Part shown: positions 45,261 to 55,298 of the stretch, piece after piece
Numbering within the stretch: position 1 is the stretch's first letter
How the letters are laid out: each line of letters begins with the position of its first letter
Source of the DNA: Pseudomonas frederiksbergensis
Lineage (GTDB): Bacteria > Pseudomonadota > Gammaproteobacteria > Pseudomonadales > Pseudomonadaceae
DNA length: 64,000 bases
Direction: 5' to 3'
Assembly (NCBI RefSeq): GCF_003732665.1
Contig: NZ_MOBP01000005.1
Location: 310,001 to 374,000 of the forward strand
Program-made: the position numbers and the translations under genes
Notes under the pieces: generated by a model
The model's input: the letters and a program-made list of their open reading frames with translations, nothing else
The model's database searches: none
What the model was told of the DNA's origin: nothing

Positions 45261-45878
45261 ATGTCCGAAGTAAATCTGTCCACCGACGAAACCCGCGTCA
45301 GCTACGGTATCGGCCGTCAGTTGGGCGACCAACTGCGCGACAACCCGCCACCAGGCGTTAACCTGGACGCCATCCTGGCTGGCCTGACCGACGCGTTCGC
45401 CGGCAAGCCAAGCCGTGTGGGCCAGGAAGAAATGTCCGCCAGCTTCAAAGTGATCCGCGAGATCATGCAAGCCGAAGCCGCTGCCAAAGCTGAAGCCGCT
45501 GCGGGGGAAGGCCTGGCTTTCCTGGCTGAAAACGCCAAGCGTGACGGCATCACCACCCTGGCTTCCGGCCTGCAATTCGAAGTACTGACTCAAGGCGAAG
45601 GCACCAAGCCGACCCGTGAAGATCAAGTGCGCACCCACTACCACGGCACCCTGATCGACGGCACTGTGTTCGACAGCTCCTACGAGCGCGGCGAGCCTGC
45701 GGAATTCCCGGTTGGCGGCGTGATCGCTGGCTGGACCGAGGCCCTGCAACTGATGAATGCTGGCAGCAAATGGCGTCTGTACGTGCCGAGCGAACTGGCT
45801 TACGGCGCTCAAGGCGTTGGCAGCATTCCGCCGCACAGCGTACTGGTGTTCGACGTCGAGCTGCTCGACGTTCTGTAA
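45261..45878 (+). CDS. fklB: FKBP-type peptidyl-prolyl isomerase FklB
   Basis: 205 residues, the FklB length. The N-terminal helical dimerisation domain has VSYGIGRQLGDQLRDNP, and an alanine-rich linker (AEAAAKAEAAAGEG) follows. The FKBP domain has LQFEVLTQGEG, VRTHYHGTLIDGTVFDSSYE, VGGVIAGWTEALQLM and ELAYGAQGVGSIPPHSVLVF. It catalyses proline isomerisation. GGAG lies 7 nt before ATG 45261. No signal peptide, so cytoplasmic unless exported otherwise. A GC-rich stretch lies before it with no recognised promoter. Confidence 0.94.
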   Translation: MSEVNLSTDETRVSYGIGRQLGDQLRDNPPPGVNLDAILAGLTDAFAGKPSRVGQEEMSASFKVIREIMQAEAAAKAEAAAGEGLAFLAENAKRDGITTLASGLQFEVLTQGEGTKPTREDQVRTHYHGTLIDGTVFDSSYERGEPAEFPVGGVIAGWTEALQLMNAGSKWRLYVPSELAYGAQGVGSIPPHSVLVFDVELLDVL

Positions 45879-45907
45879 GACCTGAGTGTTGGGGCGGGCC
45901 CGATAAA

Positions 45908-45997
45908 TGTGGGAGCGGGCTTGCTCGCGAAAGCGGTGTGTCATTCAACGATGATGTTGAATGTTATGACCTCTTCGCGAGCAAGCCCGCTCCCACA
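45908..45997. repeat. REP pair, family A
   Basis: Inverted TGTGGGAGCGGGCTTGCTCG copies between convergent fklB and the Fur-controlled small gene. The right tail is altered (GACCTCTTCGCG). Confidence 0.9.
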
Positions 45998-46022
45998 GGG
46001 CTCGCTCCGACATCTTGCATTT

Positions 46023-46280
46023 TCATAGTTCGATCTTGTGGTTCAAATCGCTGTGCGGGCGCAACGCCCGGGCATAGCAGAACAGAAACAGATTGCGCAC
46101 CAGTTCCTTGAGCACCACCGGCTCGCTGGAACTCAAGCCGCTGACGTCCAGGTCACCCTGATCCTGCAGCTCGTTCAAGGCTTCTTCTTCAAGCACCGCA
46201 CAGACTTCCCCGGTTTCCCGATGCAGGATCCTGAGGTAAGGGTGTGGGCGGTCCAGCCAGGCATCGATCAAATAAGTCAT
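46023..46280 (-). CDS. small conserved protein, probably iron-starvation induced (PA4570-like)
   Basis: 85 residues, no signal peptide. The core MTYLIDAWLDRPHPYLRILH and VVLKELVRNLFLFCYARALR resemble P. aeruginosa PA4570, a small protein of unknown function reported as iron-regulated (recollection, not searched). ATG 46280 is preferred because GGAG at 46288-46291 precedes it at a suitable distance. Earlier in-frame ATGs at 46289 and 46295 are possible. A strong Fur box lies 27-45 nt upstream of the start. Confidence 0.8.
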   Translation of the reverse strand: MTYLIDAWLDRPHPYLRILHRETGEVCAVLEEEALNELQDQGDLDVSGLSSSEPVVLKELVRNLFLFCYARALRPHSDLNHKIEL

Positions 46281-46306
46281 GGGTCTCATCTCCATTGATT
46301 GGTTTC

Positions 46307-46325
46307 AATGAGAATAATTCTTATT
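46307..46325. promoter_or_regulatory. Fur box
   Basis: AATGAGAATAATTCTTATT is a 19-bp imperfect inverted repeat around a central A and matches Pseudomonas Fur boxes closely. It lies just upstream of the PA4570-like start, as expected for repression by Fe-Fur. Confidence 0.8.
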
Positions 46326-46476
46326 CATCAAATAGCAAGGGTCTATTGGCAGTTTGTGATTTTTTCAGGGTAAAGGTTGCGTAAGGTCAAAACGGCTGGC
46401 GTTTGGCTACTGCGAGGAATTGCGGGGGAGGGCGAAGCACCATCCCACGCCGGGCGCGGGATGGATGACAGCAGGT

Positions 46477-46818
46477 TCAGACTTTTCTGACGAACTCGGA
46501 TTTGAGCTTCATCGGGCCGATGCCGTCGATCTTGCAGTCGATGTCGTGATCGCCGTCGCACAGACGGATGTTCTTGACCTTGGTGCCGACCTTGACCACC
46601 AGGGAAGTGCCCTTGACCTTCAGGTCCTTGATCACGGTGATGGTGTCGCCGTCCTGCAGGACGTTGCCTACCGAATCCTTCTTCACAGTGTCATCGGACG
46701 CCGCTTCAGCTTCGCCGCTGGCGGACCACTCATGGGCGCACTCAGGGCAGATCAGCTGTGCGCCGTCTTCGTAGGTGTATTCGGAATTGCATTTCGGGCA
46801 GGGTGGCAACGTGCTCAC
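46477..46818 (-). CDS. yjdM: YjdM/PhnA-like zinc-ribbon protein
   Basis: 113 residues. The N-terminal zinc ribbon has [13 protein letters not shown] and CPECAHEW, followed by the PhnA core [20 protein letters not shown] and the end [11 protein letters not shown]. Despite the old name, YjdM is not the phosphonoacetate hydrolase. Its role is unclear. The start is GTG 46818: AAGGAG sits 5 nt upstream and the family N terminus MSTLPPCP begins there. Confidence 0.92.
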   Translation of the reverse strand: MSTLPPCPKCNSEYTYEDGAQLICPECAHEWSASGEAEAASDDTVKKDSVGNVLQDGDTITVIKDLKVKGTSLVVKVGTKVKNIRLCDGDHDIDCKIDGIGPMKLKSEFVRKV

Positions 46819-46895
46819 TAAAGCTCCTTGGATTGAGGATCGCTAAAAGTCGCACATTGTATAGGGTTTATACGGGAGAGGGCAGCGCGTGACTT

Positions 46896-46986
46896 TGTAG
46901 GAGCGAGGCTTGCCCGCGAAAGCGGTGTGTCAGTCGAAATAAATGTCGCCTGACACGACGTCTTCGCGGGCAAGCCTCGCTCCTAC
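46896..46986. repeat. REP pair, family B
   Basis: TGTAGGAGCGAGGCTTGCCC and its inverted copy with GCGGTGTGTCAG / CTGACACGACG flanks, between yjdM and ispB. Confidence 0.88.
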
Positions 46987-46998
46987 ACAGGTAGCGTT

Positions 46999-47967
46999 TT
47001 AGTGCGTGCGGGCTACTGCGAACTCGCTCAACTCCACCAGCGCATCGCGATACTCGCTGGCAGGCAGCGCGTCGAGGCACTTGATGGCGCGGGCCACGTA
47101 GTCACGGGCCAGTTGCGCGGTGTACTCCAGCGAGCCGGATGCTTCAACGGCCTCGCGGATGCTTTCCAGATCTTCGATGCCACCCTTCTGGATCGCCTGG
47201 CGTACCAGCGCGGCCTGTTCAGGCGTGCCTTCGCGCATGGTGTAGATCAGCGGCAGGGTCGGCTTGCCTTCGGCCAGGTCGTCACCGACGTTCTTGCCCA
47301 AGGTCTCAGCGTCGCCCTTGTAGTCCAGCAGGTCGTCGACCAGTTGAAAGGCCACGCCCAGGTGATCGCCGAAGGTACGCAGGGCTTCACTCTGTTCCGG
47401 CGAGGCTTCGCACAGGGCCGCGGCGCTGTGGGTCGAGGCCTCGAAGAGCATCGCGGTCTTGCCGCGGATGACTTCCATGTAGGTTTCTTCGGTGGTGCTG
47501 GCGTCACGGATCTTCGACAGTTGCAGCACTTCGCCTTCGGCAATGATCCGCGTGGCCTGCGAAAGGATCTTCATCACTGGCATGGAGCCCAGTTCGACCA
47601 TCATTTCGAAAGAGCGCGAATACAGGAAGTCGCCCACCAGCACGCTCGGGGCGTTGCCCCACATGGCGTTGGCGGTCGAGCGGCCACGGCGCATGCCGGA
47701 CATGTCGACCACGTCGTCATGCAGCAGGGTGGCGGTGTGCAGGAACTCGATCGTGGCGGCCAGCAGGCGCAGGTCATCGCCTTCGCGCCCCAGGGCCTTG
47801 CCACACAGCAACACTAATAGAGGGCGCAGGCGTTTACCGCCGGCCGAGGTAATGTAGTCGCCGATTTTCGATACCAGCGGCACTCGGGAAGTCAGCTGCT
47901 TCTTGATGATGCCGTCGACGGCGCTAAAATCGTCCGCCACCGCGCGGTAGAAAGCTTGGGGTTGCAT
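46999..47967 (-). CDS. ispB: polyprenyl (octa/nonaprenyl) diphosphate synthase
   Basis: 322 residues. The two aspartate-rich motifs are LLHDDVVD and VDDLLD, with GGKRLRPLL upstream and the intact GKPTLPLIY segment. It extends farnesyl diphosphate with isopentenyl units to make the ubiquinone side chain. Pseudomonads make Q-9, so the product is probably nonaprenyl diphosphate; chain length is inferred. It is divergent from rplU across a 240-nt gap. Confidence 0.95.
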   Translation of the reverse strand: MQPQAFYRAVADDFSAVDGIIKKQLTSRVPLVSKIGDYITSAGGKRLRPLLVLLCGKALGREGDDLRLLAATIEFLHTATLLHDDVVDMSGMRRGRSTANAMWGNAPSVLVGDFLYSRSFEMMVELGSMPVMKILSQATRIIAEGEVLQLSKIRDASTTEETYMEVIRGKTAMLFEASTHSAAALCEASPEQSEALRTFGDHLGVAFQLVDDLLDYKGDAETLGKNVGDDLAEGKPTLPLIYTMREGTPEQAALVRQAIQKGGIEDLESIREAVEASGSLEYTAQLARDYVARAIKCLDALPASEYRDALVELSEFAVARTH

Positions 47968-48046
47968 CAGCGACAGTTGCTCCAGAAGGGTTGCGCGGCA
48001 TGCTAGGACCCACGTCCGGGCCTGTCAAGGTACGATGGACGGCCTC

Positions 48047-48075
48047 TTGCATCGCCCAGGCAGCTTGCGTACAAT
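48047..48075 (+). promoter_or_regulatory. sigma-70 promoter of rplU-rpmA
   Basis: TTGCAT (48047-48052) and TACAAT (48070-48075) with a 17-bp spacer match the consensus well. The predicted start near 48082 leaves a leader of about 125 nt that may contain a ribosomal-protein control site. Confidence 0.75.
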
Positions 48076-48207
48076 CGCGCACCCTGAACTTCCTGGGCAG
48101 CACCTGCCTTACGCAATTGCAATCGGGCCTTCCAGCCTGATGCAGCCATGCCAGCCAATACCTCTTCTTATAAAGAGCTGGGTGAGCAGGATTATCGGAG
48201 AAATACC

Positions 48208-48522
48208 ATGTCGTACGCAGTAATTGTTACTGGTGGCAAGCAATACAAAGTCGCCCCAGGTGAATACCTGAAGATCGAGAAACTGGAAATCGCTACCGGC
48301 GAATCCGTTACTTTTGATCGCGTTCTGTTGGTCGCCAATGGCGATGACGTGAACATCGGCGCTCCAGTTGTTGCCGGCGCTACCGTTGTGGCTGAAGTGA
48401 TCTCCCAAGGTCGTCACGATAAAGTCCGCATCATCAAGTTCCGTCGTCGTAAGCACCACATGAAGCGTATGGGCCACCGCCAGTGGTACACCGAGATCAA
48501 AATCACCGGTATTCAGGCTTAA
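48208..48522 (+). CDS. rplU: 50S ribosomal protein L21
   Basis: 104 residues, standard L21. It begins [20 protein letters not shown] and has [20 protein letters not shown] near the C terminus, the 23S rRNA-binding stretch. GGAG lies 8 nt before ATG 48208. First gene of the conserved rplU-rpmA unit; obgE follows beyond a terminator. Confidence 0.98.
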   Translation: MSYAVIVTGGKQYKVAPGEYLKIEKLEIATGESVTFDRVLLVANGDDVNIGAPVVAGATVVAEVISQGRHDKVRIIKFRRRKHHMKRMGHRQWYTEIKITGIQA

Positions 48523-48555
48523 TTTCAGCCTAATCCTCACTAGGAGAATTGACTC

Positions 48556-48831
48556 ATGGCACACAAAAAAGCTGGTGGTAGTACCCGTAACGGTCGCGAC
48601 TCAGAAGCCAAACGCCTTGGCGTGAAGATGTATGGCGGCCAGGTTATCATTCCGGGCAACATCATCGTGCGTCAGCGCGGCACCCAATTCCACGCTGGCT
48701 ACGGCGTTGGCATGGGCAAAGATCACACTCTGTTCGCTAAAATCGACGGCGTGATCAAGTTCGAAGTAAAAGGCGCCTTCGGTCGTCGTTACGTAAGCAT
48801 TGTTCCGAAGACTGCAGTCGTCGCGGCATAA
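48556..48831 (+). CDS. rpmA: 50S ribosomal protein L27
   Basis: 91 residues, standard L27: [20 protein letters not shown] at the start and [10 protein letters not shown] near the end. The N-terminal tail reaches the peptidyl-transferase centre. There is no cleavable Firmicutes-type extension. TAGGAGAA precedes the ATG. It lies 33 nt after rplU. Confidence 0.98.
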   Translation: MAHKKAGGSTRNGRDSEAKRLGVKMYGGQVIIPGNIIVRQRGTQFHAGYGVGMGKDHTLFAKIDGVIKFEVKGAFGRRYVSIVPKTAVVAA

Positions 48832-48846
48832 TTACGTAGTTGCTGG

Positions 48847-48875
48847 AAAAGCCCTGTCTCGCGACGGGGCTTTTT
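48847..48875 (+). terminator. terminator after rpmA
   Basis: AAAAGCCCTGTC and GACGGGGCTTTTT form a 12-bp stem (one T-G pair) with loop TCGC, ending in five T. It separates rplU-rpmA from obgE. The gap 48876-49025 should hold the obgE promoter. Confidence 0.88.
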
Positions 48876-48986
48876 CGTTTGTGGGGTGAGTCTCTTGCAA
48901 AGCTGTTTGTGATGGGCGAAAGCAGCTGGGTTTGAGGTTGTTGCTTGAGGTCGCTGCGCTCATTTTTGCAAGAGTCTTATGTCTAG

Positions 48987-50249
<1,263 letters not shown>

Positions 50250-50269
50250 TTCGTTGCGATAAACTTAAG

Positions 50270-50293
50270 CGCCGCTCACTAGAGCGGCGTTTT
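50270..50293 (+). terminator. terminator of obgE
   Basis: CGCCGCTC (50270-50277) and GAGCGGCG (50282-50289) form a perfect 8-bp stem with loop ACTA and a four-T tail, 20 nt past the stop. Confidence 0.85.
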
Positions 50294-50386
50294 AGTATCT
50301 GGAAATCGATAGTTGGTCATGAATAACCACGAATAACGTTACGGGCAGTGCCAGGTCGCGCTGTCCTCAGGCTAAGGTTGAAGATG

Positions 50387-51505
50387 ATGCGGAGCAAGGT
50401 GACAGGTGCGCAGCGTTGGGTCGTGAAGATCGGCAGCGCTTTGCTGACGGCGGACGGCAAGGGCCTGGATCGCGCAGCAATGGGTGTCTGGGTTGAACAG
50501 ATGGTGGCCTTGCATGAGGCGGGCGTTGAGCTGGTGCTGGTGTCCTCCGGGGCAGTGGCTGCGGGCATGAGCCGTCTGGGCTGGACCGTACGACCCAGTG
50601 CGATGCACGAATTGCAGGCGGCCGCCGCCATCGGTCAGATGGGGTTGGTGCAGGCCTGGGAGTCGAGCTTCGGCGAGCATGGCCGGCATACCGCGCAGAT
50701 TCTCCTGACCCACGACGACCTGTCCGACCGCAAACGCTACCTGAATGCCCGCAGTACCTTGCGTGCGTTGGTCGAGCTCAAGGTCATCCCGGTGATCAAT
50801 GAGAACGATACCGTGGTCACCGATGAAATCCGTTTCGGCGACAACGATACGCTGGCGGCGCTGGTGGCCAACCTGGTCGAAGCTGATTTGCTGGTGATCC
50901 TGACCGATCGCGACGGCATGTTCGACGCTGATCCGCGCAACAACCCTGACGCCAACCTGATTTACGAAGCCCGCGCCGATGATCCGGCGCTGGATGCGGT
51001 GGCGGGTGGCACCGGTGGTGCGCTGGGGCGTGGCGGGATGCAGACCAAGTTGCGCGCGGCGCGGCTGGCGGCGCGTTCCGGGGCGCACACCATCATCGTT
51101 GGTGGGCGCCTGGAGCGCGTGCTGGATCGCCTCAAGGCCGGCGAGCGCATCGGCACCTTGCTGTCGCCTGAGCGCGGTCTGCTGGCGGCGCGCAAACAGT
51201 GGCTGGCCGGGCATCTGCAAACCCGTGGCACGCTTGTGTTGGATGCGGGTGCGGTGACGGCGTTGTCCAAGGGCAATAAAAGTTTGCTGCCGGTCGGCGT
51301 CAAATTGGTTCAGGGCAGCTTCCGTCGCGGCGAAATGGTGGTGTGCGTGGCGCCGGACGGTCGGGAAATCGCCCGAGGCCTGGCCAATTACAGCGCTCTG
51401 GAAGCACAAAAAATCATTGGTCAGTCGTCTGAGGCGATTGTCGGTCTGTTGGGTTATATGGCGGAACCGGAACTGGTTCACCGCGATAACCTGATCCTGG
51501 TCTGA
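50387..51505 (+). CDS. proB: glutamate 5-kinase
   Basis: 372 residues, the length expected for the PUA-containing form. The kinase domain has [49 protein letters not shown] and [17 protein letters not shown]-terminal PUA domain follows from about 280. It phosphorylates glutamate in the first step of proline synthesis and is feedback inhibited by proline in the family. Two adjacent ATGs (50384, 50387) share AAGG upstream; 50387 matches the family start [10 protein letters not shown]. Confidence 0.96.
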   Translation: MRSKVTGAQRWVVKIGSALLTADGKGLDRAAMGVWVEQMVALHEAGVELVLVSSGAVAAGMSRLGWTVRPSAMHELQAAAAIGQMGLVQAWESSFGEHGRHTAQILLTHDDLSDRKRYLNARSTLRALVELKVIPVINENDTVVTDEIRFGDNDTLAALVANLVEADLLVILTDRDGMFDADPRNNPDANLIYEARADDPALDAVAGGTGGALGRGGMQTKLRAARLAARSGAHTIIVGGRLERVLDRLKAGERIGTLLSPERGLLAARKQWLAGHLQTRGTLVLDAGAVTALSKGNKSLLPVGVKLVQGSFRRGEMVVCVAPDGREIARGLANYSALEAQKIIGQSSEAIVGLLGYMAEPELVHRDNLILV

Positions 51506-51516
51506 AGGAAAACTGA

Positions 51517-51981
51517 ATGCGCGTAGCAAAGGGATTATTGGGCTTGTTGCTGGCGATGCCGCTGCTGGCGTCGGCGGAAGAGATTGGTCAGGTGTCGACG
51601 GTGTTCAAATTCGTCGGGCCGAATGATCGGATCGTGGTCGAGGCGTTCGATGATCCGAAGGTCGATGGCGTGACTTGTTACCTGTCCCGGGCCAAGACTG
51701 GCGGGGTGAAGGGCGGTTTGGGTCTGGCTGAAGATCGTGCCGAGGCGTCCATCGCCTGCCGTCAGGTCGGGCCGATCAGCTTCAAGGGCGAGTTGAAAGA
51801 TGGTGATGAGGTGTTCAAGGAGCGCACGTCACTGGTGTTCAAGACCATGCAGGTGGTGCGGTTCCTCGACAAGAAGCGCAATACGCTGGTTTATCTGGTC
51901 TACAGCGACCGCTTGATCGAGGGTAGCCCGCAGAATGCGGTGACAGCGATTCCGATTTTGCCGTGGGCTCACGCTCAATAA
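51517..51981 (+). CDS. creA: CreA family periplasmic protein
   Basis: 154 residues. Signal peptide [20 protein letters not shown], then the CreA core with [40 protein letters not shown] and the two conserved cysteines (TCYL, ACRQ). The family function is unknown. It follows proB by 11 nt and is probably cotranscribed; the same order is seen in P. aeruginosa, from memory. Confidence 0.93.
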   Translation: MRVAKGLLGLLLAMPLLASAEEIGQVSTVFKFVGPNDRIVVEAFDDPKVDGVTCYLSRAKTGGVKGGLGLAEDRAEASIACRQVGPISFKGELKDGDEVFKERTSLVFKTMQVVRFLDKKRNTLVYLVYSDRLIEGSPQNAVTAIPILPWAHAQ

Positions 51982-52000
51982 GCCCTGCACAAATCTAAAA

Positions 52001-52071
52001 TGTGGGAGCGAGTGTCAGTCAATACAGATGTCGACTGATACACCGCTTTCGCGAGCAAGCCCGCTCCCACA
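52001..52071. repeat. REP pair, family A, with one arm internally deleted
   Basis: The right arm is complete (CACCGCTTTCGCGAGCAAGC then CCGCTCCCACA). The left arm runs TGTGGGAGCGAG straight into TGTCAGTC, so about 20 bp including the GCTTGCTCGCGAAAGCGG segment are missing. The inner TGTCAGTC / GACTGATACA match survives. Confidence 0.85.
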
Positions 52072-52106
52072 TTTTTTTGCAGTATGTTTGCCAAATCGCA
52101 GGCAAT

Positions 52107-52134
52107 AAAAAACCGACCCTGAGGTCGGTTTTTT
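52107..52134. terminator. bidirectional terminator at the rpsT 3' end
   Basis: AAAAAACCGACC (52107-52118) and GGTCGGTTTTTT (52123-52134) form a perfect 12-bp stem, loop CTGA, 14 nt past the rpsT stop. Confidence 0.92.
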
Positions 52135-52148
52135 AACAAGCTTGTAGC

Positions 52149-52427
52149 TTAAGCGGCAACAGCAAGGTTCAGAGCCTTGACGTGACCGTTCAGGCGGCTC
52201 TTATGACGAGCAGCCTTGTTCTTGTGGATGATGCCTTTATCGGCCATACGGTCGATAACTGGCACGGCCAGAACGTAAGCAGCTTGAGCTTTTTCAGCGT
52301 CTTTTGCGTCGATGGCTTTAACTACATTCTTGATGTAGGTACGAACCATGGAACGCAGGCTGGCGTTGTGGCTGCGACGCTTCTCAGCCTGTTTTGCACG
52401 TTTTTTGGCGGAAGGTGTGTTGGCCAC
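52149..52427 (-). CDS. rpsT: 30S ribosomal protein S20
   Basis: 92 residues, standard S20. The start [20 protein letters not shown] is followed by [20 protein letters not shown]. The start codon is GTG (52427) with GAGGAG 7 nt upstream. Non-ATG starts are also known for S20 in E. coli (TTG), where they matter for autoregulation. It is divergent from murJ across a 252-nt gap. Confidence 0.97.
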   Translation of the reverse strand: MANTPSAKKRAKQAEKRRSHNASLRSMVRTYIKNVVKAIDAKDAEKAQAAYVLAVPVIDRMADKGIIHKNKAARHKSRLNGHVKALNLAVAA

Positions 52428-52679
52428 CGTCGAGCTCCTCGAAAGACTTTTTAGGAAATAGCAAACAAAATAGGCCGCGAATCATGCCGATGAGTTGATG
52501 TCTTGTCAAGGGCGGTTGAGACGTTCCGCTAAGTGGTAGGTATAAAGAGGCGGGATATTTATTTCCGGCGCTTGACCTGTAAACTCGCGAGCTTTGGCTC
52601 TGTGCTGCTGCGGCGCGGAGTATCGCATAAGTAGGCGCTTTGTTCGCCTGCTGTTTATCGACAGGCACAAACTCTTTCA

Positions 52680-54218
52680 ATGAATCTGCTCAAATCGTTG
52701 GCCGCCGTCAGCTCTATCACGATGCTTTCCCGCATTTTGGGGTTCGTTCGTGACACGCTTATCGCACGTACATTTGGTGCGGGGATGGCGACCGACGCCT
52801 TCTTTATCGCCTTTAAACTGCCCAACCTGCTGCGGCGAATCTTCGCCGAAGGGGCATTTTCCCAGGCCTTCGTGCCGATTCTTGCCGAATATAAAAGCCA
52901 GAAGGGCGAGGAGGCGACGCGAACGTTCATTGCCTACGTCTCGGGCCTGCTGACCCTGGTGCTGGCATTGGTCACGGCGTTGGGGATGATCGCCGCGCCC
53001 TGGGTGATCTGGGCCACCGCGCCGGGCTTCACCGATACCCCGGAGAAATTCGAGCTGACGTCCAGCCTGTTGCGGGTGACGTTCCCTTATATATTGCTGA
53101 TCTCCCTTTCTTCGTTGGCCGGGGCGATCCTCAATACCTATAACCGCTTCTCGGTGCCGGCCTTCGTGCCGACGCTGCTCAACGTCAGCATGATCATCTT
53201 TTCGTTGTTCCTGACACCGTATTTCAATCCGCCGGTCATGGCGTTGGGCTGGGCCGTGCTGGTTGGCGGGTTGGCGCAATTGCTTTATCAACTGCCGCAC
53301 CTGAAGAAGATCGGCATGCTGGTGCTGCCGCGCCTGAACCTGCGAGACACCGGGGTCTGGCGCGTGATGAAACAGATGCTGCCGGCGATCCTCGGGGTTT
53401 CGGTGAGCCAGATTTCCCTGATCATCAACACCATTTTCGCGTCGTTTCTGGTGGCTGGCTCCGTGTCCTGGATGTATTACGCCGACCGCTTGATGGAGTT
53501 GCCGTCCGGTGTGCTGGGCGTTGCGCTGGGCACGATTTTGCTGCCAACCCTGGCCAAGACCTATGCCAGTAAGGATCGCCAGGAATATTCGCGCATCCTC
53601 GATTGGGGCCTGCGCCTGTGCTTCGTGCTGGTGTTGCCGTGCTCGCTCGCGTTGGGGATTCTGGCCGAGCCGCTGACGGTTTCGCTGTTCCAGTACGGCG
53701 CATTCAGCGCGTTTGACGCGTCCATGACCCAGCGGGCGCTGATCGCTTATTCAGTCGGTTTGCTAGGGATTATCGTGATCAAAGTGCTGGCGCCGGGCTT
53801 TTATGCGCAACAAAACATCCGCACACCGGTGAAAATCGCGATTTTCACCCTCATTGTTACCCAGCTGTTCAACCTGGTGCTGATCGGTCCGCTGGCCCAC
53901 GCCGGCCTGGCGCTGGCCATCAGCATTGGTGCCTGCATTAACGCCAGTTTGCTGTTCTACCAACTGCGCAAACAGCAGATGTACCAGCCGCAACCGGGCT
54001 GGGCGAAGTTCGGGCTCAAACTGGTGATTGCCGTGATGGTGATGTCAGCGGTGTTGCTGGCGGGGATGCATTTCATGCCGGCCTGGGATCAGGGGCATAT
54101 GCTTGAGCGATTCCTGCGTCTGGGCGCCTTGGTGGTGGCCGGTGTCGTCGCTTATTTCGGTATGTTGCTGTTGATGGGCTTCCGTTTGCGCGACTTCAAT
54201 CGCAAGGCGTTGAGCTGA
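52680..54218 (+). CDS. murJ: lipid II flippase MurJ
   Basis: 512 residues with about 14 membrane helices. It begins [20 protein letters not shown] and has [40 protein letters not shown] and the central [20 protein letters not shown]. MurJ flips the peptidoglycan precursor lipid II across the inner membrane and is essential. The start overlaps no gene; an upstream ribosome site is weak. It stands 129 nt before ribF. Confidence 0.96.
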   Translation: MNLLKSLAAVSSITMLSRILGFVRDTLIARTFGAGMATDAFFIAFKLPNLLRRIFAEGAFSQAFVPILAEYKSQKGEEATRTFIAYVSGLLTLVLALVTALGMIAAPWVIWATAPGFTDTPEKFELTSSLLRVTFPYILLISLSSLAGAILNTYNRFSVPAFVPTLLNVSMIIFSLFLTPYFNPPVMALGWAVLVGGLAQLLYQLPHLKKIGMLVLPRLNLRDTGVWRVMKQMLPAILGVSVSQISLIINTIFASFLVAGSVSWMYYADRLMELPSGVLGVALGTILLPTLAKTYASKDRQEYSRILDWGLRLCFVLVLPCSLALGILAEPLTVSLFQYGAFSAFDASMTQRALIAYSVGLLGIIVIKVLAPGFYAQQNIRTPVKIAIFTLIVTQLFNLVLIGPLAHAGLALAISIGACINASLLFYQLRKQQMYQPQPGWAKFGLKLVIAVMVMSAVLLAGMHFMPAWDQGHMLERFLRLGALVVAGVVAYFGMLLLMGFRLRDFNRKALS

Positions 54219-54313
54219 GGCGTTTGCCTCGATAAACACGGGCGGGCCGGCAGTTTTGTCGGCTCGATCACTTTGGGTTACGGTGTTGCCTGTCGTCGGC
54301 CGCCGGGTGTGGT

Positions 54314-54319
54314 TATAAT
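54314..54319 (+). promoter_or_regulatory. -10 element of the ribF-ileS-lspA-fkpB operon
   Basis: A perfect TATAAT lies 29 nt before the ribF start. The -35 region is poor: TGTCGT sits at 17-bp spacing and TTGCCT at 22 bp. Confidence 0.55.
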
Positions 54320-54347
54320 CGACCACTTTATGAGCAAGAAGCGCGTT

Positions 54348-55298
54348 ATGCAGCTGGTTCGAGGCCTCCACAATCTGCGCCCCCAGCATCGGGGCTGTGT
54401 CGCCACTATTGGCAACTTTGACGGTGTTCACCGTGGTCACCAGGCCATCCTGGCGCGACTGCGTGAGCGTGCGCTCGAGTTGGGCGTGCCCAGCTGCGTG
54501 GTGATTTTCGAGCCACAGCCGCGGGAATTCTTTGCCCCCGACACGGCGCCGGCCCGTCTGGCCCGGTTGCGGGACAAACTGCAGCTGCTGGCCGAAGAGG
54601 GCGTCGACCGGGTGCTGTGCCTGGCGTTCAACCACCGCCTGAGCAAGCTCAGCGCCAGTGAATTCGTCGATACGATTTTGGTTGACGGCCTGGGCGTACA
54701 GCACCTGGAGGTCGGTGACGACTTCCGTTTCGGTTGCGACCGGGTAGGGGATTTCGATTTCCTGCAACAGGCCGGCGTCCTGCAAGGCTTTACCGTCGAA
54801 GCGGCGCAAACCGTCGAACTGGACGGTATTCGCGTCAGCAGCACCCAAGTGCGAAATGCCCTGGCCGCTGCCGACTTCGCCTTGGCCGAACGCCTGCTCG
54901 GGCGTCCGTTCCAGATTACCGGGCGGGTGCTGCATGGCCAGAAGCTGGCACGCCAGCTCGGAACGCCGACCGCCAACATCCAGCTCAAGCGTCGTCGCGT
55001 GCCGTTGTCCGGGGTTTTTCTGGTCAACGTCGACATCGACGGCAAGACCTGGCCCGGCGTCGCCAATATCGGCGTACGGCCCACGGTCCAAGGGGATGGC
55101 AAAGCCCACCTCGAAGTCCATCTTTTAGATTTTGCCGGCGATCTGTATGACCGGCGTTTGACGGTGGTTTTCCACCACAAGCTGCGTGAAGAGCAGCGTT
55201 TCGCCTCTCTGGAGGCGCTTAAGACGGCGATCAATGCGGATGTCGCCGCCGCCCGTGCCCTGTCGCACCTAGCGCCAATCGCTAATGAAGAGCCTTAA
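54348..55298 (+). CDS. ribF: bifunctional riboflavin kinase/FAD synthetase
   Basis: 316 residues. The N-terminal FMN adenylyltransferase domain has CVATIGNFDGVHRGHQAILA and VGDDFRFGCDRVGDF with STQVRNAL. The C-terminal riboflavin kinase domain has GRVLHGQKLARQLGTPTANI and VFLVNVDIDGKTWPGVANIG. It makes FMN and FAD. ATG 54348 matches the family start MQLVRGLHNL; an earlier ATG at 54330 is less likely. Its stop is directly followed by the ileS ATG. Confidence 0.96.
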   Translation: MQLVRGLHNLRPQHRGCVATIGNFDGVHRGHQAILARLRERALELGVPSCVVIFEPQPREFFAPDTAPARLARLRDKLQLLAEEGVDRVLCLAFNHRLSKLSASEFVDTILVDGLGVQHLEVGDDFRFGCDRVGDFDFLQQAGVLQGFTVEAAQTVELDGIRVSSTQVRNALAAADFALAERLLGRPFQITGRVLHGQKLARQLGTPTANIQLKRRRVPLSGVFLVNVDIDGKTWPGVANIGVRPTVQGDGKAHLEVHLLDFAGDLYDRRLTVVFHHKLREEQRFASLEALKTAINADVAAARALSHLAPIANEEP

